Assembly (NCBI RefSeq): GCF_036013745.1
Contig: NZ_CP107880.1
Span: forward strand, 3,038,001-3,102,000
Origin: Streptomyces sp. NBC_00483
GTDB lineage: Bacteria > Actinomycetota > Actinomycetes > Streptomycetales > Streptomycetaceae
Reading direction: 5' to 3'
DNA length: 64,000 nucleotides
In this document: in pieces, positions 21,795 to 30,121 of the stretch
Position numbering within the stretch: position 1 is the stretch's first letter
Layout: each line of letters begins with the position of its first letter
Notes under the pieces: generated by a model
What the model was told of the DNA's origin: nothing
The model's input: only the letters and a program-made list of their open reading frames with translations
The model's database searches: none
Position numbers and translations under genes: made by a program

Positions 21795-22763
21795 ATGAGT
21801 CTCACCGCGCCCCGGGACAACGCCGTCCCCGGCAGCCGCGGCACACCACCACCCCGCACGCCGGGTCAGCGCAAGCGAGCGCTCGGCCTGGACCGGGGTG
21901 CGTGGTTCCTGCTGATGCCCGCGCTGATCCCGATTCTGATACTCAGCGTGGTCCCGCTCCTGTACGGCCTGTCGCTCGCGTTCACCGACTCGCAGGCCGG
22001 GCGGACCGCTCCCACGCAGTTCATCGGCCTGGACAACTTCCTCGACCTGCGCCACGACTCGCTGTTCTGGGAGTCGTTCCGGATCGGCCTGGTCTGGGCG
22101 GTGTCCGTGACGGCACTGCAGTTCGTCTTCGCGCTCGGCCTCGCGCTGCTGCTCAACCAGAATCTGCGTTTCCGCTGGATGGCCCGCACCCTGGCGCTGG
22201 TCCCGTGGGCGATGCCCGAGGTCGTCGTCGGCATCATGTGGCGGCTCGTCTACCACTCGGACGCGGGCATCCTCAACAAGACGCTGACCCAGCTCGGCCT
22301 GATCCACGAGAACGTCGACTGGCTCGCGGACCTGTCGTACGCGCTGCCCGCCGTGATCGTCGTGGGCGTCTGGGCGGGCATGCCGCAGACGACGGTGGTG
22401 CTCCTCGCCGGACTGCAGAACGTGCCGGTCGAGTTGCGTGAAGCCGCGCAGATCGATGGCGCGGGGATGTGGCGCCGGTTCACGGCCGTGACCTGGCCGG
22501 CCCTGAAGCCGGTGGTCATCGCCATCACCGCGCTCAACTTCATCTGGAACTTCAACTCCTTCGGCCTGGTCTACGTACTGACGCAGGGCGGGCCCGGCGG
22601 GAAGACGCGGCTCCCGATGCTGTTCGCGTACGAAGAGGCCTTCAAATACGGGCAGTTCGGGTACGCCGCCGCGATGGGCCTTGCGATGGTCGCGGTGATC
22701 GCGGTGCTGCTGACGCTGTTCCTCCGTAAGAAGCTGAAGGAAGACGTGGAGGCGGCGGCATGA
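21795..22763 (+). CDS. Carbohydrate ABC importer permease (MalF type)
   Basis: A 322-residue inner-membrane permease of the CUT1 family. The N-terminal tail (about 35 residues) is followed by a first TM segment (WFLLMPALIPILILSVVPLLYGLSLAF), three or four central segments and the EAA loop LREAAQIDGAGMWRRFTAVTWPAL, which contacts the ATPase. GAGGA precedes the ATG. No ATP-binding gene is present in the operon, so, as for many Streptomyces sugar systems, the shared MsiK ATPase encoded elsewhere is the likely energiser. It overlaps the next permease by four bases. Confidence 0.93.
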   Translation: MSLTAPRDNAVPGSRGTPPPRTPGQRKRALGLDRGAWFLLMPALIPILILSVVPLLYGLSLAFTDSQAGRTAPTQFIGLDNFLDLRHDSLFWESFRIGLVWAVSVTALQFVFALGLALLLNQNLRFRWMARTLALVPWAMPEVVVGIMWRLVYHSDAGILNKTLTQLGLIHENVDWLADLSYALPAVIVVGVWAGMPQTTVVLLAGLQNVPVELREAAQIDGAGMWRRFTAVTWPALKPVVIAITALNFIWNFNSFGLVYVLTQGGPGGKTRLPMLFAYEEAFKYGQFGYAAAMGLAMVAVIAVLLTLFLRKKLKEDVEAAA

Positions 22764-23608
22764 GCGCGAGTACGACACTCCCCCGGGTCGCGGGCCGCGC
22801 AGGTCAGTACGTGGCGCTGCTCTGCTACATGATCTTCCTGGCCTTCCCGTTCCTGTGGCTGATCTCGACGTCCTTCAAGTCCCCGCAGGAGCTGGGCGCG
22901 ATCGACCCGAGCTGGCTGCCGCAGCATCCGAGCCTGGACAACTACCGCGCCGCGTTCGACGCGCAGCCGCTGCTGCACTCGGCGCTCAACAGCCTGGTCG
23001 TCGCGGTCAGCGCCTCCGTGATCTCGGTGGCGATCGCGGTCCCGGCCTCGTACGTCATGGTCCGGTACAGGTCCCGGGTCAGCCAGGCGGGCACGGGCTG
23101 GATCCTGGTCAGCCAGATGTTCCCGTTCGTGCTGATCATCATCCCGCTGTTCCTCGTCCTGAAGAACCTGCGGCTGATCGACAGCCTCTTCGGCCTGATC
23201 ATCGTCTACGTCGTCTGGAACCTGCCCTTCTCGCTCTGGATGCTCCAGGGCTACGTGAAGTCGGTGCCGCGCTCCCTGGAGGAGGCCGCGGCGGTGGACG
23301 GCGCGGGCCGGCTGCGCACGCTGACCAGCGTGGTCCTTCCGCTCCTCGCGCCCGGCCTGGTGGCCACGCTGATGTTCAGCTTCGTGACCGCCTGGAACGA
23401 GTTCTTCTTCGCCCTCGTCCTCCTCAAGTCCCCGGAGAACCAGACGATGTCGGTCATCCTCACCCGCTTCCTCGGCGCCGAGGGCGTCGCCGACCTGGGC
23501 CCGCTCGCCGCGGCCTCGGTCCTCGCCACGATCCCCAGCCTCGTCTTCTTCGCGCTGCTCCAGCGGCGGCTCGTCGGCGGCATGCTCAGCGGGGCGGTGA
23601 AGGGCTGA
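22760..23608 (+). CDS. Carbohydrate ABC importer permease (MalG type)
   Basis: A 282-residue second membrane subunit with six predicted TM segments beginning YVALLCYMIFLAFPFLWLISTSFK. The EAA loop is SLEEAAAVDGAGRLRTLTSVVLPLLAPG, and AWNEFFFALVLLKSPENQTMSV is the MalG-type signature. The start overlaps the upstream stop (ATGA), and its TGA overlaps the ATG of the binding-protein gene by one base. Together the two permeases form the heterodimeric channel for the solute delivered by the next gene product. Confidence 0.94.
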   Translation: MSASTTLPRVAGRAGQYVALLCYMIFLAFPFLWLISTSFKSPQELGAIDPSWLPQHPSLDNYRAAFDAQPLLHSALNSLVVAVSASVISVAIAVPASYVMVRYRSRVSQAGTGWILVSQMFPFVLIIIPLFLVLKNLRLIDSLFGLIIVYVVWNLPFSLWMLQGYVKSVPRSLEEAAAVDGAGRLRTLTSVVLPLLAPGLVATLMFSFVTAWNEFFFALVLLKSPENQTMSVILTRFLGAEGVADLGPLAAASVLATIPSLVFFALLQRRLVGGMLSGAVKG

Positions 23609-24924
23609 TGCGCTCCAGGATCCTCGCGGCGGCCGCGGCCTCCCTCTCCCTCGCGCTGCTCGCCGGCTGCTCCGGGTCCGACTCGGACTCCGATTCGGCG
23701 AACGGCACGGTCACCCTCGAATTCCTCAGCCTCGCCTGGCAGAAGGAGTCCATCGAGGCGAACAAGGCCCTGGTCGCGAAGTGGAACGACACCCACTCCA
23801 AGGTCAAGGTCAAGTACGTCCAGGGCGTCTGGGACAGCATCCACGACCAGATGCTGACCTCCTTCGAAGGCGGCAAGGCGCCGGACATCTTCCACGACGA
23901 CGCCTCCGACCTCACCGACTTCGGGCACGGCGGCTACCTCGCCGACCTGAGCCCCTACCTGCCGAAGTCGCTGCGTGCGGACATCCCGAAGGCGTCCTGG
24001 GCCACGACGACGTACGGAAAGAAGATCTACGGCATCCCGTTCCTCCAGGAGCCGCGCGTACTCGTCGTGAACAAGAAGCTCCTCAAGCAGTCGGGCGTAC
24101 GTACACCCACGGTCCAACACCCTTGGTCCTGGGCCGAGTTCGAGCGTGCGAGCAAAAAGCTCACGCGCGACAGGAACAAGGACGGCAAGCCCGAGCAGTA
24201 CGGCGTCGCCTGGTCGATGAAGGAGCCCGTCACCCAGTCCGTGAACCTCGCCCTGTCCACCGACGGCAAGATCTTCTACAAGGACAAGGACGGCAAGAAC
24301 GAGATCCGCTACGGCGCCGCCGACTCGGCCGTCGCACGACTGATCAACCGGCAGGTCAACACGGCGCACAGTGCGCCCAAATCGGCGCTCGGCATGGCCG
24401 GTTCCGACACGCTGCCCGGCTTCTTCGCGGGCAAGTACGCGATGCTGCCGCTCAACTTCTCGTTCCGGCAGCAGGTCCAGCAGCAGGCCCCCAAGGGCTT
24501 CGACTGGACCGTCCTGCCGATGCCCTCCGGCTCCGGCGGCCTGGCCCAGGGCGTCGCCCCGCAGACCCTGTCCGTCTCCGAGGACAGCAAGCACAAGAAG
24601 GCGGCGGCCCAGTTCATCGCCTACCTCACACAGGCCGACCACCAGGTACAACTGGCGCGCGGCGACTGGCTGTTGCCCACCAGCCGCGAGGCACTCAAGG
24701 ACCCGTCCCTGACCACCGACAAGTACGGCTGGAAGACCGGCTCCGAGATGGCCGCCTCGCTGCGCCCGTCCCCGGTGCTCGGGGTGCGGGGCTACGCCGA
24801 GTGGAAGGACAAGATCGCCACTCCGGCCTTCCAGGAGTACTACAACGGCGCGTTCGGCGTAACAGAGCTGCGCAAGCGCCTGGCGGACGACGGCAATCTG
24901 ATTCTGAACCGCTACCAACGCTGA
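23608..24924 (+). CDS. Sugar-type ABC transporter substrate-binding lipoprotein
   Basis: A 438-residue extracytoplasmic binding protein of family 1 (MalE/UgpB-like). The signal peptide ends in lipobox LLAGC with Cys21, followed by a Ser/Asp linker (SGSDSDSDSAN). VTLEFLSLAWQKESIEANKALVAKWNDTH begins the mature fold; SFEGGKAPDIFHDD and YGIPFLQEPRVLVVNKKLL are typical hinge and binding-site regions. Several Trp residues at positions usual for carbohydrate stacking are present. The ATG at 23608 is fixed by the one-base overlap with the permease stop. The ligand is not deducible but is expected to carry a ribosyl-like glycosidic bond, given the downstream hydrolases. Confidence 0.93.
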   Translation: MRSRILAAAAASLSLALLAGCSGSDSDSDSANGTVTLEFLSLAWQKESIEANKALVAKWNDTHSKVKVKYVQGVWDSIHDQMLTSFEGGKAPDIFHDDASDLTDFGHGGYLADLSPYLPKSLRADIPKASWATTTYGKKIYGIPFLQEPRVLVVNKKLLKQSGVRTPTVQHPWSWAEFERASKKLTRDRNKDGKPEQYGVAWSMKEPVTQSVNLALSTDGKIFYKDKDGKNEIRYGAADSAVARLINRQVNTAHSAPKSALGMAGSDTLPGFFAGKYAMLPLNFSFRQQVQQQAPKGFDWTVLPMPSGSGGLAQGVAPQTLSVSEDSKHKKAAAQFIAYLTQADHQVQLARGDWLLPTSREALKDPSLTTDKYGWKTGSEMAASLRPSPVLGVRGYAEWKDKIATPAFQEYYNGAFGVTELRKRLADDGNLILNRYQR

Positions 24925-24976
24925 GCACCACCACTCGCACCACCAGCACAACCCCAGAGATGAGCACGAACACACC

Positions 24977-26107
24977 ATGAGCGTCAGCGTCGAACCGGAC
25001 CCTCCCTCGGAGGGACCTCCTTCGGAGGGGCTTTCCTCGGAGGGGCCGGCACAGCCACGCAGACTCCGTACCGTTCCGCACCCGCCCCCCGCGGCCGCGA
25101 TCTCCCTGCGGGATCGCGCCCGCGGGGCGCTCCTCGGCCTCGCCGTCGGTGACGCGCTCGGCGCGCCCGCGGAGAACATGAAGCCGTCCCAGATCCGCGA
25201 ACGCTGGGGCCGCATCGAGGGGTTCGTGTCCGCCGACCCGGCCGGCACGGACGACACGGAGTACGCGATCTTCTCGGGCCTGCTCCTCGCCGAGCACGGC
25301 GCGGGCCTCACCATCGGGCACGTGGAGAAGGCCTGGCACACGTGGATCGCCGACCGTGACGAGGGCCCCTTCAAGGGAGCCGGCTTCAGCGAACGCGGCA
25401 CCCTCGAAAACCTCCGCCGGGGTCTCGCCGCCCCCATCTCCGCCCAGCACCGGCACGCCTGGAGCGACGGCCTCGCGATGCGCGCGGCGCCCTTCGGGGT
25501 GTACGCGGCGGGCCGCCCCGCGGAGGCGGCCCGCCTGGTGTCGATCGACGGCACGGTGTCGCACGACGGGGAGGGCATCCACGGCGGCCGCGCGGTCGCG
25601 GCGGGTGTGGCAGCGGCGATGGTGAGCCACAACCCGGACGCGGTGGTCCAGGCGGCGCTCTCGGTCGTCCCCGAGGACTCGTGGACGGGGCGCTCCCTGC
25701 ACCGCGCGGTCTCCACGGCGCGGCGCGCGCGCCGCGACCCGGACGGCACGCAGCTCTCCATGGAGCGGGCGGTCCGCAAGGCCGTCGTCATCGGCGGCTA
25801 CCCGTGGACGGACCTCGCCCCCGAGGCGGTCGGCCTCGCGTTCGGCGCGTTCGCGGTGGCCCGCGGCGACTTCCGCGAATCGGTCCTCACGGCGGTCAAC
25901 ATGGGCCGCGACGCGGATACGACGGCGGCGGTGGCGGGCGCGCTGGCCGGTGCCCTGTGCGGCGAATCGGCGATCCCCTCGCACTGGGCGACGGCGATCG
26001 GCCCGGTCCGCGGCAGCTGCCTCCCCTCCATGGCAGGCCGCCACGTCCTGGACGTGGCCGACCGCTTGACCCCACCTCCGCCGGACCGCGAGGGGGCGGT
26101 GGCATGA
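24977..26107 (+). CDS. ADP-ribosylglycohydrolase-family protein A
   Basis: A 376-residue all-helical DraG/ARH-fold protein. The N-terminal 40 residues hold an SEGPP-type repeat rich in Pro/Ser/Glu. The dinuclear metal motifs are complete: GALLGLAVGDALGAPAE (50-65), TDDTEYA (91-97) and GRDADTTA (310-317). No signal peptide is present, so it acts in the cytoplasm on the imported compound. Fifty-two bases separate it from the binding-protein gene, and it overlaps the next gene by four bases. The family removes ADP-ribose or other ribosyl groups from N- or O-linkages; linkage to a sugar importer suggests a catabolic, not protein-editing, role here. Confidence 0.92.
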   Translation: MSVSVEPDPPSEGPPSEGLSSEGPAQPRRLRTVPHPPPAAAISLRDRARGALLGLAVGDALGAPAENMKPSQIRERWGRIEGFVSADPAGTDDTEYAIFSGLLLAEHGAGLTIGHVEKAWHTWIADRDEGPFKGAGFSERGTLENLRRGLAAPISAQHRHAWSDGLAMRAAPFGVYAAGRPAEAARLVSIDGTVSHDGEGIHGGRAVAAGVAAAMVSHNPDAVVQAALSVVPEDSWTGRSLHRAVSTARRARRDPDGTQLSMERAVRKAVVIGGYPWTDLAPEAVGLAFGAFAVARGDFRESVLTAVNMGRDADTTAAVAGALAGALCGESAIPSHWATAIGPVRGSCLPSMAGRHVLDVADRLTPPPPDREGAVA

Positions 26108-27531
26108 CCGCCGACCACACCTCGGGTCTCCGCCCCGGAAACGGGGCCGCATCCACCAATCAAGCCCCTGCGGCACGCCCAAGCGCAGGTCCGGACATTC
26201 AAGCCCCTGCGGCGATTGAGCAGCGGGGCCCGGGGCAGAGCCCCGCGAGCGGGGCAACATCCGCCAATCAAGCGTCTGCGGCGCACTCAAGCGCAGGTCC
26301 GGACATTCAAGCCCCTGCGGCGATTGAGCAGCGGGGTCCGGGGCAGCGCCCCGCGACCGCAACCGCATCCGCCGCCACCGGCGCCGACCGTATCGAGGGG
26401 CTGCTCCTCGGAATCGCCGCAGGGGACGCGGCCGGGTGGCCCTCGGGGCGACACCGCGCGGCACGGCTCCCGGACTGGACGAGACGCCTCACCCGCGAAC
26501 TGGACACCTTCGCGGAGCAGAACGCCACCACCACCCTCCCCGTCCCCATCGCCCTGAACCAACCCCCGGAACCCCTCCGCCTCGGCCCGTCGGACGACGC
26601 CGAATGGGCCGCGTTCACCGCACACGCCGTCCTCGCCGCCTACGCCCACGGCCTCGGCGACCTCCCACCCGACCACCGCGTCCGCTCTTCCCTCTCCCTC
26701 GCGTGGAACACCCTCTCCGACGAGATCGCCGCGGCAGCGGCCCGCGCCGACGAGATCGAATCCGCCGACATCCCGCTGCGCGCCCGCATCTCCGTACGCG
26801 CGGGCCTCGGCAACCTCGCCGCGGGCCTGCGCCCACCCGCCACCGGCCACGACAACCCGCACTACTTCGACGACGCCGCCTGCGTCCGCGCCGCGGTCCT
26901 CGCGGTCGTCCACCCCGGCCAGCCCGAACTCGCCGCGGAACTCGCCGAGTTCGACGCCCGCTACACCCAGGACGGCGACGGCGTGCACGGCGCCCGCGCG
27001 ATGGCGGCCGCCGTCGCCACCGCACTCGGCGGCGCGGACGTCGACGCCTGCGTGGACGCCGCACTCGCCCAACTCCCCGCCGGCACCGAGATCCACCGCA
27101 ACGCCCACAGGGCCGTAGAGCTCGGACGCGCCGCCGCGGCGGCCCGCCCAGGACAGCCCGGCAACGCGTTCGCGCTGGTCCCCGTCCTGGAACACGAGAT
27201 CGTCGACCACGTCTACAGCTACGGCATCGCTGCGGCCGAGACCGTCCCGGTGGCGCTCGCCATGGCGACGGCCGCCGCAGGCTCGGTCACCGAGGCCGTA
27301 CCCACCGCGGCCTGCCTGTCCCGCGTCGCCGACTCGGCGCCGGCCCTGACCGGCGCCCTCACCGGCGCGATCGGCGGCGCGGACGCGCTGCCGCACACCT
27401 GGCGGGACGCCTGCGACATCCTCGCGGGCTGCGCGCTGCCGCAACTCGCGGGAACCCAACTGACGACCGTGGCCGACCGGCTCGCCCGCGCCACCTCGAA
27501 CTCCCTTGCAGCGGAAGGAACTTCAGCATGA
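26104..27531 (+). CDS. ADP-ribosylglycohydrolase-family protein B, degenerate metal site
   Basis: A 475-residue member of the same fold. Residues 17-88 are two 36-residue tandem repeats encoded by the 108-base duplication at 26151-26366. The core begins at about 95 (ADRIEGLLLGIAAGDAAG). The first metal motif is altered to SDDAEWA (163-169), and the C-terminal DxDT motif is reduced to RVADS (407-411), with Val replacing the first Asp. These changes predict weak or different metal binding, so it may be a regulatory or binding subunit, or use a different substrate. The ATG at 26104 overlaps the upstream stop (ATGA). Codon use stays typical of the genome except in the repeat. Confidence 0.85.
   Translation: MTADHTSGLRPGNGAASTNQAPAARPSAGPDIQAPAAIEQRGPGQSPASGATSANQASAAHSSAGPDIQAPAAIEQRGPGQRPATATASAATGADRIEGLLLGIAAGDAAGWPSGRHRAARLPDWTRRLTRELDTFAEQNATTTLPVPIALNQPPEPLRLGPSDDAEWAAFTAHAVLAAYAHGLGDLPPDHRVRSSLSLAWNTLSDEIAAAAARADEIESADIPLRARISVRAGLGNLAAGLRPPATGHDNPHYFDDAACVRAAVLAVVHPGQPELAAELAEFDARYTQDGDGVHGARAMAAAVATALGGADVDACVDAALAQLPAGTEIHRNAHRAVELGRAAAAARPGQPGNAFALVPVLEHEIVDHVYSYGIAAAETVPVALAMATAAAGSVTEAVPTAACLSRVADSAPALTGALTGAIGGADALPHTWRDACDILAGCALPQLAGTQLTTVADRLARATSNSLAAEGTSA
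26151..26366 (+). repeat. Two in-frame 108 bp tandem repeats carrying palindromic units
   Basis: Copy one starts at 26151 and copy two at 26259, with the beginning of a third at 26367 (ATCCACCAAT, ATCCGCCAAT, ATCCGCCGCC). Each holds CATTCAAGCCCCTGCGGCG and a GCGGGG(C/T)CCGGGGCAG palindrome of the same family found between genes. The period is 36 codons, so the reading frame of glycohydrolase B is retained. Confidence 0.95.
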
Positions 27532-28667
27532 GCTTGGAAGACCGCACCACCGGCGCCCTGGTCGGCGCGGCCGTGGGCGACGCGCTCGGCGGCCCGGTCG
27601 AGGGCTGGACACCGGAGGCCATCGCGGAGCGGCACGGCGGCCGGGTCCGCGGCATCGTGGAGCCGTTCCACAAGGACGACTGGAAGACGGCACGGCCCAT
27701 CGCGCCGTACCACAAGGGCGACGGCCACGTCACCGACGACACCCTCATGACACACGCGCTGATCCGCGTCTACGAGAAGGTCCGCGACCACCTCGACGCG
27801 TACGCGGTCGCCGACCACCTGGTCCCCGACCTCATCACAACTCCCCGCTGGATCCCGGAACTCGAAGCGGAGGCCCTCCCCCTCCAGCGCCTCTTCCTCG
27901 CCGAGAAGTGGATCGTCGCGCGCATCCACTACGGGCACGTGGACCCGCGCGAGGCGGGCGTCGGCAACATCGTGAACTGCGGTGCGTCGATGTACATGGC
28001 CCCCGTAGGCGCGGTCAACGCGGGCAACCCGCTGAAGGCGTACGAAGAGGCACTCGATGTCGCCGGGGCCCACCAGAGCTCGTACGGCCGCGAGGCGGCA
28101 GGCGTCTTCGCGGCGGCGGTCGCGGCGGCGTACAAGCCGGGCGCGACGCCGGAGTCGGTGGTCGAGGACGCCCTCGCCCTCGCCAAGGACGGCACGCGGT
28201 CGGCGATCGAGGCGGTCTGCGAAGTGGCCGCCCGCTACGACGACTTCGAGGACGCGCTGAAGCCGCTGCGCGAGGCGGTCACCCCCTTCGACACGGTCGG
28301 CCCCGAGTACCGCAAGCCCTCGCTCGGCGCCCGCCGCCCCTCCCGCCTGCACGCCATCGAGGAACTCCCGGTCGCCCTCGGCATGCTCCTGGTCGGCCGC
28401 GGCGACTTCCGGCACACCGTGCTCGGCTCGGTCAACTACGGCCGCGACTGCGACTCGATCGCCACGATGAGCGGGGCGATCGTCGGCGCGCTGTACGGGG
28501 AGGGGGCCGTGCCCAAGGAGTGGAGCGCCGAGATCGCGCGGGCCAGCAAGCTGGACCTGCACGGTCCCGCGGCCTCGCTCGCGCGGGTCACGCGTGAGGT
28601 GTACGCGAAGGACGTGGACCGGCGCCGGGATCACGATGCCGCGTTCGCGGCGGTGGCGGGGCTGTGA
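27528..28667 (+). CDS. ADP-ribosylglycohydrolase-family protein C
   Basis: A 379-residue compact DraG/ARH-fold protein without N-terminal extension. Metal-binding motifs are intact: GALVGAAVGDALGGPVEG (9-26), TDDTLMT (69-75) and GRDCDSIA (305-312). VGNIVNCGASMYMAPVGAVNAGNP is a conserved loop of a subgroup often found with sugar transporters. It has an ATGA overlap with protein B and a GTGATG junction with protein D. It is the most canonical of the four and the best candidate for the main hydrolase. Confidence 0.93.
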   Translation: MSLEDRTTGALVGAAVGDALGGPVEGWTPEAIAERHGGRVRGIVEPFHKDDWKTARPIAPYHKGDGHVTDDTLMTHALIRVYEKVRDHLDAYAVADHLVPDLITTPRWIPELEAEALPLQRLFLAEKWIVARIHYGHVDPREAGVGNIVNCGASMYMAPVGAVNAGNPLKAYEEALDVAGAHQSSYGREAAGVFAAAVAAAYKPGATPESVVEDALALAKDGTRSAIEAVCEVAARYDDFEDALKPLREAVTPFDTVGPEYRKPSLGARRPSRLHAIEELPVALGMLLVGRGDFRHTVLGSVNYGRDCDSIATMSGAIVGALYGEGAVPKEWSAEIARASKLDLHGPAASLARVTREVYAKDVDRRRDHDAAFAAVAGL

Positions 28668-30121
28668 TGCTCCGCGTCACCTGGGTGCAGCCCGAGGATC
28701 TGATCGGCCATGAGTTGCGTCAGGCGGCGCAGGACGGCCGGGACGCGTCCGCGGTGCGGGACCGCTGGGTGGCGGCGGGCGGTCACCTGGCGCCCGACCG
28801 CGCCGGCGCGTCCGCCGTCCCGGCGTCACCCGAACTACGCGCCCTGGCCGAGCACTTGCTCGACGAACTCGCGACGCTTAGCTCACCGCTACCGGAGCCG
28901 ACGGACCTGTCGGCGATCGAATCCGCAACGAAGGACTCTCCCCCACCCCGCCCCTTCCCGAAACTGGGGGCTCCGCCCCCAGACCCCCGCTCCTCAAACG
29001 CCGGAGGGGCTGAATACCCAGCCCCGCCGGCGATTGAGGCGGCCCGTCCGGCAGGACTTTCGGGAAGGGGCGGGGTGGGGGATCGCCTCCACGCCGCCTG
29101 GCTCGGCCGAGCCGTCGGCTGCCTCCTCGGCAAACCCGTGGAAAAGCTCCCGCTCGAGGGCATCCGGGCCATCGCCCGGTCCACCGGGAACTGGCCGCTG
29201 AGCGGCTGGTTCACGGAGGCCGGCCTGGACCCGGAGCTCGCCACCCGCTACCCGTGGAACCGCCGCAGCGCCCCCACCTCCCTCGCCGAAAACATCAACG
29301 GCATGCCGGAGGACGACGACCTCAACTACCCCCTCCTCGCCCTGCTGTTGATCCAGCGCCACGGCACCGACTTCACCACGGCCGACGTCGCCAAGCTCTG
29401 GCTCGACGAGCTCCCCGCGGGCCGCACCTTCACCGCCGAACGCATCGCCTACCGCAACCTCCTCACCGGCCTCGAACCCCCGCACACGGCGACCCACCGC
29501 AACCCCTTCCGCGAATGGATCGGCGCCCAGATCCGCGCCGACGTCTTCGGCTGGATCGCCCCCGGCGACCCGGCCCTCGCGTCCCGTCTCGCCCATCGGG
29601 ACGCCGTTCTCACGCACACCGCGAACGGCGTGTACGGCGCGATGTTCACGGCCGCCACCATCGCCACCGCCGCTACGGGCACGGCCGACGTACACACCGC
29701 GCTCCGATCCGGTCTCGCCGTCGTACCACCGCAGTCGCGCTACGCCCAAGCCATCAACCTCGGCATCGAACTGGCCGCGAAACACCCGGACTTCGACACC
29801 GTCGTCGACGAGCTGCACGCCGCCTACGCCGACCACCACTGGGTCCACGTCCTCCCCAACGGGGCCCTCCTCGCAGCCGCCCTCACCCACGCCGACGGCG
29901 ACTTCGAGGGCTCCATCTGCCGCGCGGTGTCCGGCGGCTGGGACACCGACTCCAACGGCGCGACCGCCGGCTCGATCGCGGGCCTGCTCGCCGGTCACCC
30001 CGAAGCGCTCGGCGACCGCTGGACGCATCCGCTGAAGAACCGCCTGTCGACCTCCGTCGCCGGCTTCGACGGCATCGGCTTCGACGAACTGGCCCGGCTC
30101 ACCCTGGAGGCCCGCACATGA
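28667..30121 (+). CDS. ADP-ribosylglycohydrolase-family protein D with N-terminal domain
   Basis: A 484-residue protein. Residues 1-90 form a separate helical region (MLRVTWVQPEDLIGHELRQA). Residues 91-139 are encoded by a 144-base palindromic insertion (28939-29082). The ARH core starts near 140 (LHAAWLGRAVGCLLGKPVEKLPLEG): the usual GDA.G is GCLLG, the central acidic motif is EDDDLNY, and the C-terminal motif is GGWDTDSNGATAGSIAGLL, a pattern of a distinct subfamily. The ATG at 28667 and an in-frame GTG at 28664 are both possible. It overlaps the CoA-transferase gene by four bases. Confidence 0.88.
   Translation: MLRVTWVQPEDLIGHELRQAAQDGRDASAVRDRWVAAGGHLAPDRAGASAVPASPELRALAEHLLDELATLSSPLPEPTDLSAIESATKDSPPPRPFPKLGAPPPDPRSSNAGGAEYPAPPAIEAARPAGLSGRGGVGDRLHAAWLGRAVGCLLGKPVEKLPLEGIRAIARSTGNWPLSGWFTEAGLDPELATRYPWNRRSAPTSLAENINGMPEDDDLNYPLLALLLIQRHGTDFTTADVAKLWLDELPAGRTFTAERIAYRNLLTGLEPPHTATHRNPFREWIGAQIRADVFGWIAPGDPALASRLAHRDAVLTHTANGVYGAMFTAATIATAATGTADVHTALRSGLAVVPPQSRYAQAINLGIELAAKHPDFDTVVDELHAAYADHHWVHVLPNGALLAAALTHADGDFEGSICRAVSGGWDTDSNGATAGSIAGLLAGHPEALGDRWTHPLKNRLSTSVAGFDGIGFDELARLTLEART
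28939..29082. repeat. 144 bp palindromic element inserted in frame in glycohydrolase D
   Basis: A 25-base sequence starting TCCCCCACCCCGCCCC (28939-28963) is repeated as its exact reverse complement at 29058-29082. Between them are two inverted copies of the dispersed unit (CCTCAAACGCCGGAGGGGCT and AGCCCCGCCGGCGATTGAGG). The length is 48 codons and no stop is introduced. Confidence 0.92.

Noticed and set aside
23251..25791. 846-codon minus-strand frame over the ABC and glycohydrolase genes
   Set aside because: Antisense shadow of three clear genes; no homology-like motifs.
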